Source: Lachnospiraceae bacterium | Lineage (GTDB): Bacteria; Bacillota; Clostridia; Lachnospirales; Lachnospiraceae | Length of the DNA stretch: 39,223 nt | Direction of reading: 5' to 3' | Assembly: GCA_024684215.1 (NCBI GenBank) | Contig: JAIKXH010000047.1 | Location: 1-39,223, forward strand | Part shown: one piece after another, positions 23,791 to 32,431 of the stretch | Numbering within the stretch: the first letter of the stretch is position 1 | Layout of the letters: each line of letters starts with the position of its first letter | The notes under the pieces: generated by a model | The model's database searches: none | Told to the model about the DNA's origin: nothing | What the model saw: only the letters and a program-made list of their open reading frames with translations | Made by a program: the position numbers and the translations under genes

Positions 23791-24360
23791 CTAAATGATT
23801 TTAGGAACGACAATTCTGTTTATATGATCATAGTTACCGCAGACCATCACACCGTAATTGCCCTTTCCGTCGATGTAAACCACTTTTCCGGGTATGTAAA
23901 CCGGAATTATTTCACCGGGATCGTAAAGCATGATTTCTTCGCCCATTTTGAGCTCAGTATTGGTAAAAATGTTTACACCTGTATATGAAATATTATTGAG
24001 GGTAACCTTCTCGTGATGGTGCCTGTTCATAAGCATAAGATCACTGGAGATGGCATATCTGTAGAACATTCTCTTATCACTCTCCGATACGGAAAAGTCA
24101 TCGCTTTCAATAACAACGATATCTCCATTGATAAGAGCCCCTTTATTATATACGTATATTTTGTCAGAAGTAAGGTCCTCAAATACAAGGCAAAACAGGT
24201 TTCTGTCCGCCATGGTATCTATGTTTTCCCTAAGCAGGTAAACGGTCCTTTGGTTTATGACTTCGGGGTAACACATCCTTGAGACAAGATTATCTTCCCT
24301 GTCATACCAATACAGTACAAATACGCCCTTTTTATCTTCAATCAAATCCTGTAATGTCAT
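23791..24360 (-). CDS. PilZ-domain c-di-GMP receptor protein
   Basis: 189 aa. The C-terminal half has both PilZ motifs: RxxxR as RMFYR (97-101) and (D/N)xSxxG as NISYTG (123-128). The spacing and following beta strands are as expected. The N-terminal half is a YcgR-N-like beta domain. Such proteins bind c-di-GMP and adjust flagellar motor or polysaccharide export. It is divergent from an EAL phosphodiesterase gene 127 bp away, which suggests a local signalling pair. The start has AGGGGAA upstream, and a consensus promoter is present. Confidence 0.85.
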   Translation of the reverse strand: MTLQDLIEDKKGVFVLYWYDREDNLVSRMCYPEVINQRTVYLLRENIDTMADRNLFCLVFEDLTSDKIYVYNKGALINGDIVVIESDDFSVSESDKRMFYRYAISSDLMLMNRHHHEKVTLNNISYTGVNIFTNTELKMGEEIMLYDPGEIIPVYIPGKVVYIDGKGNYGVMVCGNYDHINRIVVPKII

Positions 24361-24391
24361 ATGATTCCCCTTATATTGTACCTACTTTTTG

Positions 24392-24420
24392 ATTATAAAA
24401 AAAATCATTGTATATTTCAA
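24392..24420 (-). promoter_or_regulatory. Sigma-A promoter for PilZ gene
   Basis: On the minus strand, -35 TTGAAA (24415-24420) and perfect -10 TATAAT (24392-24397) are 17 bp apart. The leader is about 25 nt. Confidence 0.7.
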
Positions 24421-24472
24421 CCATTTTTAAGGACTAAAGGCTTTAATATTTGTGGTTTTTTACAATTACTTG

Positions 24473-24481
24473 TGCTATAAT
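24473..24481 (+). promoter_or_regulatory. Extended -10 promoter immediately before the EAL gene
   Basis: TGC-TATAAT at 24473-24481 is a perfect extended -10. The ATG at 24488 begins seven bases after it, where transcription would start, so the message could be leaderless. If the alternative GTG at 24452 is the true start, the motif would be inside the coding region. Confidence 0.5.
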
Positions 24482-24487
24482 TTGCCC

Positions 24488-26425
24488 ATGAAACTATTAT
24501 ATTTTGATTATTGTGCTTTAATAGTGGTGGGGATTTTGATATTCACCGGCTTTTTACGCGGCCTTAACAAAGGACGTTTAAACGGGTGTTTCATGAATCT
24601 TCTTGTGGTGACCGCAATTTCAATAATTGCGGATATAGTTTCTGTTGCCATGGACGGCAACCCGGACATACCTCTCTTTTTCCGGTATGTTGCCAATTCT
24701 TTCTACCTTATGATTCATAATCTTTCTACACCTCTTTACTTGCTGTACCTTATGATTTTGACCGATACGGATTATAAGCTTACCAATCGCACAAAGCTTG
24801 TTTTCTTAATTCCCTTTGCCACGGTTTGTGTATTTTCATTTATCAATCCTTTTACCAATTGGCTCTTCTATTTTAACGACTATTACCAATATACCCGCGG
24901 TCCGATTTTCTTTATACTTTATATTTCCGCGGCATTCTATATAGTACTTATTTTGATATCCACTTTTAAATACAGCAAATCCCTCGGAAGACGTACTACC
25001 TATGCTATAGGCAGTCTTATTCCGCTTATGCTCATTGCGGTTGTAGTCCAGCTTATAAATTCAAATCTGCTCCTCGAAATGTTCGCTAACGCAATGTCGC
25101 TTCTTTTGTGCTCAACACTCATAAACAGACCCGAGGACATTCTTGATACAGATACAGGCCTGAGCAATAAAAAAGCCTGTGTGGAGGTGCTTAACAGGTG
25201 TATGACCAATGGGAAGCCCCTTCAGGTCATCCTTATTAATATCAGCAATTATTCTCTTATAGAAAATATTTTGGGGTACGAAGGACTTGTAAAAATCCTT
25301 AAGATCATCTCGGGACGTATTCTTTCAACAAACCGTATAAACGGATATTTTTCCGAGTGTTATTATATGGGTGAAGGAAAATTTGTCCTTGAAATGGACT
25401 ATCGCAGATTTGACAAGACTTCTTATATCGCTCATTTTTTAAATGATATCTTTACAGTTCCTTTGGAATTCAGCGGAATGGAAATCGGCATCGATGCCAT
25501 CACATGTGTCGTCAGGCTTCCTGAGGATATCCCTGATATTGAGTCTATGTTAACCTTCCAGAGCGACCTGGATTCAAGCTATTTTACAGGCGAAGTGGTA
25601 TTTGCTTCGGATCTGTATGCAAAAAATCACTACAGCCTTATTATGCAGGTTGATTCTATAATCGAGAATGCTATAAACAACCACGGTTTTGAAGTATATT
25701 ATCAGCCTATCTATTCCATAAGAGGCGACAAATTTAATTCAGCCGAAGCACTTATCAGGCTTTACGATGAGCATTTCGGATATATATCTCCGGAGTTTTT
25801 CATTCCCGCTGCGGAAAAAAGCGGGGCCATCCATCGGATAGGTGCCTTTGTGCTTGAAGAAGTTTGTTCTTTTATAAGCAGTCCCGAATTTGAAAAACTG
25901 GGAATAGATTATATTGAGGTTAACCTCTCACCCACTCAGTGCATGAGGAACGATCTTTACAAAGAAGTTCTCGATATCATGAGAAAATATGATGTGGATC
26001 CAAGCAGGATCAATCTGGAAATAACCGAAACCGCAGCTGTAAGTTCTCAGGAAACCATCCTTGAAAACATGAGAATGCTCGAATCAAAGGGAATTTTGTT
26101 TTCTCTTGATGACTTTGGTACCGGTTACTCAAACATGGACCGTGTATCCAACATGAACTTTAATATTATCAAACTCGATAAATCTTTTGTAAATGTACAA
26201 AGGAGCCTTAGAAGAGACATTGTGCTTGACAATACAATTAATATGTTGAAATCACTCGGTATGAAAATTGTTGTTGAGGGTGTTGAAACTGCAGAGATAC
26301 TGCAAAGATTTGCTGATTTACAATGTGATTACATACAGGGCTTCTTTTTCTCGAAGCCCCTTCCCAAGGCTGATTTTACATCCTATATCAAGTCTCACAA
26401 TCATATTCATAATGCAGAAGGGTAA
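24488..26425 (+). CDS. Membrane-bound c-di-GMP phosphodiesterase: membrane sensor, degenerate GGDEF, EAL
   Basis: About 645 aa. Residues 1-215 contain seven or eight hydrophobic helices without a known sensor motif. Residues about 225-380 keep a GGDEF-fold pattern (DTDTGLSNKKA at the start), but the signature is replaced by YYMGEGKF, so cyclase activity is unlikely. The EAL domain is complete: EALIRL (from 420), the NLSPTQ metal-site asparagine, EITETA, DDFGTGYS (541-548), KLDKSFV and VVEGVET. It should hydrolyse c-di-GMP. The start is uncertain: ATG 24488 lacks a ribosome binding site, while GTG 24452 has a moderate one. The 3' end overlaps the convergent truA by 38 bp. Confidence 0.88.
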   Translation: MKLLYFDYCALIVVGILIFTGFLRGLNKGRLNGCFMNLLVVTAISIIADIVSVAMDGNPDIPLFFRYVANSFYLMIHNLSTPLYLLYLMILTDTDYKLTNRTKLVFLIPFATVCVFSFINPFTNWLFYFNDYYQYTRGPIFFILYISAAFYIVLILISTFKYSKSLGRRTTYAIGSLIPLMLIAVVVQLINSNLLLEMFANAMSLLLCSTLINRPEDILDTDTGLSNKKACVEVLNRCMTNGKPLQVILINISNYSLIENILGYEGLVKILKIISGRILSTNRINGYFSECYYMGEGKFVLEMDYRRFDKTSYIAHFLNDIFTVPLEFSGMEIGIDAITCVVRLPEDIPDIESMLTFQSDLDSSYFTGEVVFASDLYAKNHYSLIMQVDSIIENAINNHGFEVYYQPIYSIRGDKFNSAEALIRLYDEHFGYISPEFFIPAAEKSGAIHRIGAFVLEEVCSFISSPEFEKLGIDYIEVNLSPTQCMRNDLYKEVLDIMRKYDVDPSRINLEITETAAVSSQETILENMRMLESKGILFSLDDFGTGYSNMDRVSNMNFNIIKLDKSFVNVQRSLRRDIVLDNTINMLKSLGMKIVVEGVETAEILQRFADLQCDYIQGFFFSKPLPKADFTSYIKSHNHIHNAEG

Positions 26426-27260
26426 GTCCTTTTGCCGGGAGCGTAGGGCCTGCGCATCTTCTGTCCTTTGAATTTATAACATCCGGAATATCCTCCGGAT
26501 GTTTTTTTTCGCATCCGACATCCATAAGTGTTCCGGCAATGATTCTCACCATATTATATAAAAAACCATTCCCGGTAACCCTGATCACTATCTCACCGTC
26601 GGTTATGTAAGTGTCTGATTTTGTGTCTGATTTTGTGTCTGATTTTGGGCTGTTTTTATTAGATGTTCCCTCTATTTTGTCGTCTTCATTTTTAAAGTCT
26701 CTGTTTACATATGAAACAACATTCTCCTCAAGCACCTCCACACTGTATACGGTTCTCACCATACTTTCTGCCTGGGAACCGGCAGCACAAAATGCCGAAA
26801 AATCATGCTCACCGATAAAACCTTCACATGCCCTTTTCATAGCGGATACATTAAGTGCATGATATGTAAAATGCGAATACAGCCTCCTTGTAGGGAGCTG
26901 CACTTTACCTATACTGATTCTATACTCATAGGTTTTTTTGCAGTCCTGTTTTCTGGGATGCCAATCAGGGTCCACCTCATCGGATTTCATCACCCTTATA
27001 TTTTCCGGCAATCTTGCGTTTATTGCCCCAGCAAACTTTTCGGCGGGTATAGGGCTTTCACAATCAAATACAGCAATATTTCCCATGGCATGAACGCCGG
27101 CATCGGTCCTGCTGGCACCGATTACCTGCGTAGGAACAGAAAGGAGATCCGATATGCTTTCATTCAGCTTTCCTTCGATGGTTATTTGATTGTTTTGAAT
27201 CTGCCAGCCATGATAATCCGTTCCGTCATAGGCTACAGTTAATCTGATTCTTCTTGCCAT
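26388..27260 (-). CDS. truA: tRNA pseudouridine(38-40) synthase TruA
   Basis: 290 aa. It converts uridines 38-40 of tRNA anticodon arms to pseudouridine. The catalytic aspartate is Asp53 in GASRTDAGVHA. Other family segments are YDGTDYHGWQ near the N-terminus, EHDFSAFC at 151-158, and NGFLYNMVRIIAGTL at 231-245. An insertion at about 183-218 carries three tandem KSDT units encoded by a 12-bp DNA repeat; typical TruA is 245-265 aa and lacks it. It is the last gene of the ecf group, a common Firmicute order, but rplM and rpsI do not follow. The EAL gene overlaps its 3' end from the other strand. Confidence 0.96.
   Translation of the reverse strand: MARRIRLTVAYDGTDYHGWQIQNNQITIEGKLNESISDLLSVPTQVIGASRTDAGVHAMGNIAVFDCESPIPAEKFAGAINARLPENIRVMKSDEVDPDWHPRKQDCKKTYEYRISIGKVQLPTRRLYSHFTYHALNVSAMKRACEGFIGEHDFSAFCAAGSQAESMVRTVYSVEVLEENVVSYVNRDFKNEDDKIEGTSNKNSPKSDTKSDTKSDTYITDGEIVIRVTGNGFLYNMVRIIAGTLMDVGCEKKHPEDIPDVINSKDRRCAGPTLPAKGLTLLHYEYDCET
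26612..26648. repeat. 12-bp tandem repeat inside truA, three copies
   Basis: gtgtctgatttt is repeated in frame, giving (KSDT)3 in the protein. Being a multiple of three, copy-number changes would keep the frame. Confidence 0.85.
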
Positions 27261-27325
27261 AGTTTAGGTTTATTTATCCGAGTCGCCGGATTTGTTTAAT
27301 TAACGCGATTTTGTACCCGGTTGGT

Positions 27326-28141
27326 TTACATAATATTGAAAAGCCATAATCTACCGAGTGTTATGCTTACAGCCAAATATACAAACAGGATGATATAAGC
27401 GATTGCATCTCTCTTTTGATACTTTAAAGGCTTCATTTTGGTCCTTCCGTCGCCTCCATGGTAACATCTGGCCTCCATTGCCATAGCAAGGTCATTTGCC
27501 CTTCTGAAGGCAGATATAAAAAGTGGTACCAATATTGGAACCATAGCCTTTACTCTTTTAAATATATTTCCGCTCTCTAAATCCGCGCCCCTCGCAAGCT
27601 GCGCCTTCATTATTTTATCAGTTTCCTCTAAAAGGATCGGAATAAATCTTAAGGCGATTGACATCATCATGGCAATTTCATGCACAGGGACTTTTATAAC
27701 CTTTAAAAACCTAAGCCCCTTTTCCATACCGTCGGTAAGATGGTTAGGGGTGGTAGTGAGCGTCATAATAGATGAGCCTATAATCAAAAGACTTATCCTA
27801 AGTGCAATAGTAATTGCCATTATGATTCCCTGCTTTGTAATACTTATTTTCCAAAAAGAAAATACCACATCACCCTTTGTGGCGAACAGATTCAAAAGTA
27901 CGGTTATAATCATAAGTACCACAATAGCCTTCATTCCCCTTATCATATAGAGGAATGGCACTTTTGACAAAAAAATGACCACGGCTAGAAAGATTATGGC
28001 GATTGCATATCCTACCGGGTTTTTAAAACAAAAAAGCGAAATAAAGAACAAAATGGTTCCAAGCAGCTTAACTCTTGGGTCAAGTTTGTGTATCACGCTT
28101 TCTGTCTGATAATATTGTCCTAGTGTAATGTCTCGTAACAT
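27326..28141 (-). CDS. ecfT: ECF transporter transmembrane component EcfT
   Basis: 271 aa with about five or six membrane helices. It joins the two EcfA ATPases to exchangeable substrate-binding S components for vitamins. The two coupling-helix motifs are visible as ARGADLESG (about 189-197) and AMEARCYHGG, matching the Ala-Arg-Gly signatures of EcfT. The N-terminus (LDPRVKLLGTI) is also typical. It follows ecfA2 after a 143-bp gap filled with 34-bp repeats, unusually wide for this operon. Confidence 0.94.
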   Translation of the reverse strand: MLRDITLGQYYQTESVIHKLDPRVKLLGTILFFISLFCFKNPVGYAIAIIFLAVVIFLSKVPFLYMIRGMKAIVVLMIITVLLNLFATKGDVVFSFWKISITKQGIIMAITIALRISLLIIGSSIMTLTTTPNHLTDGMEKGLRFLKVIKVPVHEIAMMMSIALRFIPILLEETDKIMKAQLARGADLESGNIFKRVKAMVPILVPLFISAFRRANDLAMAMEARCYHGGDGRTKMKPLKYQKRDAIAYIILFVYLAVSITLGRLWLFNIM

Positions 28142-28173
28142 TTATTATACCTATGCGCTTTACATTGACGATT

Positions 28174-28258
28174 GTGATATCCTCTAATAAATCAGGTAAT
28201 GAATTCAGTGATATCCTCTAATACATAAGGTAATGTATTCGGTGATTTTCCTGTAATG
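28174..28258. repeat. 34-bp tandem repeat, about 2.5 copies, between ecfA2 and ecfT
   Basis: Units at 28174-28207 and 28208-28241 begin GTGATATCCTCTAATA and share AGGTAATGnATTC. A shortened third copy starts at 28242. They fill most of the gap. Confidence 0.8.
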
Positions 28259-28284
28259 TCCCATGTTAGCGCTATTTTTACTAA

Positions 28285-29148
28285 CTAATTCTGTATCATT
28301 CTATCTTTTATTTTTGCAGCTATTTCATCAGCAGCCTCTTCGATGGTTGATACATCAGTTCTTACATTCAACCCTTTTTCGGCAAGCTCATGCATTATAT
28401 AAGTAACCTGCGGCGCTGAAAGTCCGATTTCTTCCAATTCTTTATAATGTGAAAAAACAACTTCAGGAGTATTATCCAAAAAGACCTTGCCATGGTTCAT
28501 AACTATAATCCTGTCAACATATTTGGCCACATCCTCCATTGAATGTGACACCAAAAGGACGGTAAGGTTTTCTTCCTGCTGCAGTTTTTTTATTTGTCCG
28601 AGCACTTCGTCTCTTCCCTTAGGATCCAGTCCGGCGGTTGGTTCGTCGAGGATAAGGACTTCCGGCTTCATCGCTAAAACGCCTGCAATTGCAGCACGTC
28701 TTTTTTGACCTCCCGAGAGATCAAAAGGTGAAGTAAAAATAAGCTCCTCCGGAAAGCCCACTCTCCTTAAAGCGTCATATGCTCTTAACTCGCACTCCTT
28801 TTTTGACAATCCCAAATTGCCCGGTCCATAGCAAACATCCGCAAATACTGTCTCTGCAAAAAGCTGATGCTCAGGATACTGGAACACAAGCCCCACCTTA
28901 CTGCGAAGCTTTTTTAAATCGTAGCCCTTTTCATAGATGTCCTCACCATTATAGTAAATAGTGCCTGATGTAGCCTTGATAAGTCCGTTAAGATGCTGCA
29001 TAAGCGTGGATTTACCGGAACCTGTATGACCTATCACACCGATAAACTGTCCATCGGGCACAGATAAAGAAACATCCTCAAGTCCAACAGTGGGGATTCC
29101 GGAGTTTTGGTCATATATATATGAAATGTGATCTACAATTAGTGACAT
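28285..29148 (-). CDS. ecfA2: ECF transporter ATPase EcfA2
   Basis: 287 aa. Motifs are Walker A GHTGSGKST, Q-loop in VGLVFQYPEHQLF, signature LSGGQKRRAAIAG, Walker B VLILDEPTAGLD and switch histidine in LLVSHSMEDV. The FQYPEHQLF segment and the C-terminal extension of about 60 residues are typical of EcfA2. It pairs with EcfA1 to form an asymmetric ATPase dimer. It lies 37 bp downstream of ecfA1. Confidence 0.95.
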   Translation of the reverse strand: MSLIVDHISYIYDQNSGIPTVGLEDVSLSVPDGQFIGVIGHTGSGKSTLMQHLNGLIKATSGTIYYNGEDIYEKGYDLKKLRSKVGLVFQYPEHQLFAETVFADVCYGPGNLGLSKKECELRAYDALRRVGFPEELIFTSPFDLSGGQKRRAAIAGVLAMKPEVLILDEPTAGLDPKGRDEVLGQIKKLQQEENLTVLLVSHSMEDVAKYVDRIIVMNHGKVFLDNTPEVVFSHYKELEEIGLSAPQVTYIMHELAEKGLNVRTDVSTIEEAADEIAAKIKDRMIQN

Positions 29149-29185
29149 AATATCCTCTTGCTTTAACTGAGCATTTATAATGAAG

Positions 29186-30037
29186 CTAGTATAATTTTGT
29201 CAGTTCATCCACCAGCTCCTGTGATGTAAGTATTCCATCAGGCAGATTTATACCGCGTTTTTTAAGCTCCCACGCCAAAAGTGTGACCTGCGGAACATCA
29301 AGCCTTAAACTCTTCAGGTCATCAACCAAAGTAAATACCTGTCTCGGAGTTCCCTGCATTACTACTTTTCCGGCATCCATAACAAATACCTTATCGGCAT
29401 CAATAACCTCTTCCATGTAATGTGTAATAAGTATTACAGTTACTCCCTCTTTTTTATTGAGCTCGTGAACCGCACTTAAAACTTCTTTGCGTCCTTTTGG
29501 GTCTAGCATTGCCGTAGGCTCATCCAAAATAATGCATTTCGGCTTCATAGCAAGCACTCCGGCAATTGAGATTCTTTGTTTTTGTCCGCCTGAAAGTTTA
29601 TTGGGAGAATTCTTCCTATATTCGTACATTCCTACTGACTTAAGACTTTTCTCTACCCTCTCCCATATTTCCTCAGTGGGAACTCCTATATTTTCAGGTC
29701 CGAATCCGACATCCTCTTCCACGACCTGGCCTATTATCTGGTTATCAGGATTTTGAAAAACCATTCCTGCATTTTGCCTGATATCCCATACTTTATCTTC
29801 CTCAGACGTATCTACCCCATCTACAATAACTGTTCCTTCTTCAGGTACAAGTATTGCATTAAAATGCTTTGCCAGGGTAGACTTACCGGATCCGTTATGT
29901 CCGAGAATAGCAATAAAATCACCTTGCTTAATATCCATATTTACATGGTCAACTGCGGTGGTAATTCCTATTACTTCGCCTTCATCATCGCGTCTGATAT
30001 ATTCATATAAAACATTTTTAGCTTTAACAATATCCAT
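29186..30037 (-). CDS. ecfA1: ECF transporter ATPase EcfA1
   Basis: 283 aa. Motifs are Walker [11 protein letters not shown]-loop with VFQNPDNQI (the EcfA1 form), signature [13 protein letters not shown], Walker [13 protein letters not shown] and switch histidine in [10 protein letters not shown] place the start at the ATG 30037, just after the TAA of the preceding gene, because the protein then opens with a normal EcfA1 beta strand. A longer reading to 30109 would run through the neighbouring gene. The close spacing suggests translational coupling with the upstream unknown gene. Confidence 0.95.
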   Translation of the reverse strand: MDIVKAKNVLYEYIRRDDEGEVIGITTAVDHVNMDIKQGDFIAILGHNGSGKSTLAKHFNAILVPEEGTVIVDGVDTSEEDKVWDIRQNAGMVFQNPDNQIIGQVVEEDVGFGPENIGVPTEEIWERVEKSLKSVGMYEYRKNSPNKLSGGQKQRISIAGVLAMKPKCIILDEPTAMLDPKGRKEVLSAVHELNKKEGVTVILITHYMEEVIDADKVFVMDAGKVVMQGTPRQVFTLVDDLKSLRLDVPQVTLLAWELKKRGINLPDGILTSQELVDELTKLY

Positions 30038-30038
30038 T

Positions 30039-30569
30039 TTATAACCCATCAAAAAATTTCTGTAATTCAGATACGTTTTCAAATACATGCTCAGCCTTAA
30101 ACAGGTCATAAGCGAGGCTTAGAGCATTATCCGGATCCTCTGGTGTTGCTTTAATTTCTGCAACACAAATCTCTTTCTTACTGTTATAATACATCATATG
30201 GAACTTGTACCCTTCTTCCTCGTCTGTATAATAAAAGCTGTCGGCATAGTCCTTTTGAGGTAACTCATCTTTTGATGCATCTGTATCTTTAGTACTTTCA
30301 TTTTGAGTGTCTTTGTTTTGAGCATCCTTGTTTTGACTGTCTAGGTTTTGACTGTCTATGTTTTTAGCATCATCTTTCGAAAAAGCTACTTCGGAAGAAT
30401 CGGATTTCTCGAGCGTTGCATATGCGACCTCAGGGTTTTTCTTGGCATAATCAGAAAGGCTTGTCTGGCTTTTTTGCATTATACGGGTAAATATCCCGAC
30501 AAAAAAGCAAAGCAATCCGATAACCGCCACCATCTGTATTATCTTTTTCCAATCATATTTATTACCCAT
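30039..30569 (-). CDS. Membrane-anchored protein of unknown function with QNKD-type repeats
   Basis: 176 aa, not recognised. It has a short cytoplasmic start, one membrane helix at about 12-29, then a low-complexity linker (about 72-100) with repeated six-residue units such as [16 protein letters not shown] soluble domain of about 75 residues follows ([28 protein letters not shown]...). It is directly downstream of the rplQ terminator and ends one base before the ecfA1 start, so it belongs to the ecf transcript. A TTTACT-17-TAAATT promoter lies so close that the message might have almost no leader. It could assist the ECF complex, but nothing in the sequence proves this. Confidence 0.75.
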   Translation of the reverse strand: MGNKYDWKKIIQMVAVIGLLCFFVGIFTRIMQKSQTSLSDYAKKNPEVAYATLEKSDSSEVAFSKDDAKNIDSQNLDSQNKDAQNKDTQNESTKDTDASKDELPQKDYADSFYYTDEEEGYKFHMMYYNSKKEICVAEIKATPEDPDNALSLAYDLFKAEHVFENVSELQKFFDGL

Positions 30570-30576
30570 AGACTTA

Positions 30577-30605
30577 AATTTACCATTTAATTGAAAAATA
30601 GTAAA
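30577..30605 (-). promoter_or_regulatory. Possible promoter for unknown gene-ecfA1-ecfA2-ecfT-truA operon
   Basis: On the minus strand, TTTACT (30600-30605) and TAAATT (30577-30582) are 17 bp apart, directly after the rplQ terminator. The ATG at 30569 is about eight bases past the -10, leaving no room for a ribosome binding site. Confidence 0.4.
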
Positions 30606-30608
30606 GAA

Positions 30609-30635
30609 AAAGAGTCGGATTGTATCCGACTCTTT
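30609..30635 (-). terminator. Terminator after rplQ
   Basis: Arms 30609-30620 (aaagagtcggat) and 30624-30635 pair perfectly over 12 bp around a 3-nt loop. On the minus strand a T-rich run follows. It ends the ribosomal alpha operon. Confidence 0.95.
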
Positions 30636-30658
30636 TATAATGCTTTAGATTATTAATC

Positions 30659-31267
30659 TTATACAAGCTCAAGAACAACCTCAAGAGCACCGTCGCCCTT
30701 TCTCTGGCCGATCTTGATGATTCTGGTGTAACCGCCGTTACGATTTGCATACTTAGGTGCGATCTCATCGAAAAGCTTTGCAACAAGATCTACTTCCTTA
30801 GTAGCCTTCTTCTTACCCTTGTTCTCTGCAGGAACTTCAGTTACAGGGTAAAGAACCTTAAGCATCTGACGTCTTGCGTGAAGTCTTGAAGGCATATCCT
30901 TCTTGATTTCCTTTTCTACTTCGTCATATACGGTAACAGTAACACCGTTCTCGATACGAACGATCTTGCCGTCCTTATCGCGATGAGACTCAGCAAGAAC
31001 CTTTGAGTGATCGTTCTTATCAACGATCTGCTTTACGCGCTTGCCGTCCTTGTCCTTGCGGGCAACTTTAGCGGTAACCTTTACAGTCTCGAAGTTATCC
31101 TTCTCTTTAACTGCAAGAGCAATAAGACCTTCAGCGATCTTCTTTACTTCCTTAGCCTTAGCATCGGTAGTGATAATCTTACCGTTGTTAAGAAGTGCGG
31201 TTACCTGGTTTCTGAGCAGAGCCTTTCTCTGTGAAGAGGTTCTGCCAAGCTTTCTGTACTTAGCCAT
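30659..31267 (-). CDS. rplQ: Ribosomal protein bL17 with long internal insertion
   Basis: 202 aa, against about 116-130 for usual bL17. The N-terminal part ([18 protein letters not shown]... [11 protein letters not shown]... [12 protein letters not shown]) and the C-terminal part ([24 protein letters not shown]... ELV) are standard. Between them, about residues 60-150 contain a charged insertion with [19 protein letters not shown] and a second [13 protein letters not shown]-like segment. A lysine-rich stretch GKKKATKE also lies there. The internal similarity suggests a duplicated hairpin. The start is the ATG at 31267 after AAGGAGA. The 143-bp gap to rpoA contains only a 10-bp palindrome (CACATATGTG) of note. 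Confidence 0.95.
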   Translation of the reverse strand: MAKYRKLGRTSSQRKALLRNQVTALLNNGKIITTDAKAKEVKKIAEGLIALAVKEKDNFETVKVTAKVARKDKDGKRVKQIVDKNDHSKVLAESHRDKDGKIVRIENGVTVTVYDEVEKEIKKDMPSRLHARRQMLKVLYPVTEVPAENKGKKKATKEVDLVAKLFDEIAPKYANRNGGYTRIIKIGQRKGDGALEVVLELV

Positions 31268-31410
31268 TTTAAAAATCTCCTTTACATGGTTACATCCGGC
31301 CACGCTCTTTGGACTTACTTACCGAATGCATTTATATGCCATACAGGATTTCGTAAAAGGAACGCATTGGAATTACCCTTTCGCGAAACACACATATGTG
31401 CTGTTAATAA

Positions 31411-32367
31411 TTACTCCTCAGCGTTCTTAAGTGAAAGGCCGAGGTCACTGAGCTTCTGAAGTACTTCTTCGAGTGACTTTCTACCAAGGTTACGAACCTT
31501 GATCATCTCATCGGGAGTCTTCTCGCAAAGCTCACGAACAGTATTGATGTTAGCTCTCTTTAAGCAGTTGAAAGAACGAACTGAAAGCTCAAGCTCTTCA
31601 ATGCTCATCTCAATAACCTTATCTGAATTGTTCTCAGGAAGCTCCTGCATAAATGAAGCATTCTGAGCACTTTCAGAAAGATTGATGAAGAGGCTTAAGT
31701 GCTCTGAAAGCACCTTAGCAGCAAGGCTTACAGCCTCATCGGGAGCAAGTGCTCCGTTGGTCCAAACATCAATTGTAAGTTTGTCAAAATCTGTGCTCTG
31801 ACCTACACGGGTATTCTCGATAGATACGTTTACACGCTCAACGGGAGTGTAGATAGAGTCAATTGAGATAACACCGATTGAAGTGTTCTCATTCTTATTC
31901 TTATCGGAGCTTACATATCCTCTTCCTGAAGTAACAGTCATCTCAATGTAAAGCTTTGCATGCTTACCGCAAAGGGTAGCAATGGGCTGCTCGGGATTAA
32001 GGATCTCAATCTCAGGATCATGCTGAATATCAGCAGCGGTAACAACACCTTCTCCTTCGTAATCGATGGTGATGGTGACGGGCTCCTGGCTCTCGCTGGT
32101 GTTTCTGATTGCAATGCTCTTGATGTTCATAACAATCTCAGTAACATCTTCCTTTACATCCGGAATAGTTGAGAACTCATGCTGAACGCCATCAATTTTT
32201 ATCTGGCTTACAGCAGCTCCGGGAAGGGAAGAGAGCATAATTCTGCGAAGTGAATTTCCGAGCGTGATACCATATCCTCTCTCAAGAGGCTTAATGACAA
32301 ATTTGCCATACTTCTTATCTTCCGAAATTTCCACAATCTCAATATTGGGTCTTTCAAAATCAAACAC
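31411..32367 (-). CDS. rpoA: RNA polymerase alpha subunit
   Basis: 318 aa. The N-terminal dimerisation domain shows [20 protein letters not shown] and the C-terminal DNA-binding domain shows [18 protein letters not shown] with [10 protein letters not shown]. The start is GTG at 32367, seven bases after AAGGAGGG, giving a protein that begins [10 protein letters not shown]; longer readings lack a site. It sits between rpsD and rplQ as in most Firmicutes. Confidence 0.98.
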   Translation of the reverse strand: MFDFERPNIEIVEISEDKKYGKFVIKPLERGYGITLGNSLRRIMLSSLPGAAVSQIKIDGVQHEFSTIPDVKEDVTEIVMNIKSIAIRNTSESQEPVTITIDYEGEGVVTAADIQHDPEIEILNPEQPIATLCGKHAKLYIEMTVTSGRGYVSSDKNKNENTSIGVISIDSIYTPVERVNVSIENTRVGQSTDFDKLTIDVWTNGALAPDEAVSLAAKVLSEHLSLFINLSESAQNASFMQELPENNSDKVIEMSIEELELSVRSFNCLKRANINTVRELCEKTPDEMIKVRNLGRKSLEEVLQKLSDLGLSLKNAEE

Positions 32368-32431
32368 GCTAATACCCTCCTTTTGGGAACAAATCGTGAA
32401 CAAGTTGCTTTAATATTGCTAAAACGTATTA

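Noticed and set aside
28174-28258. Possible CRISPR array
   Set aside because: The 34-bp units abut without unique spacers, so this is a plain tandem repeat. No cas genes are in the window.
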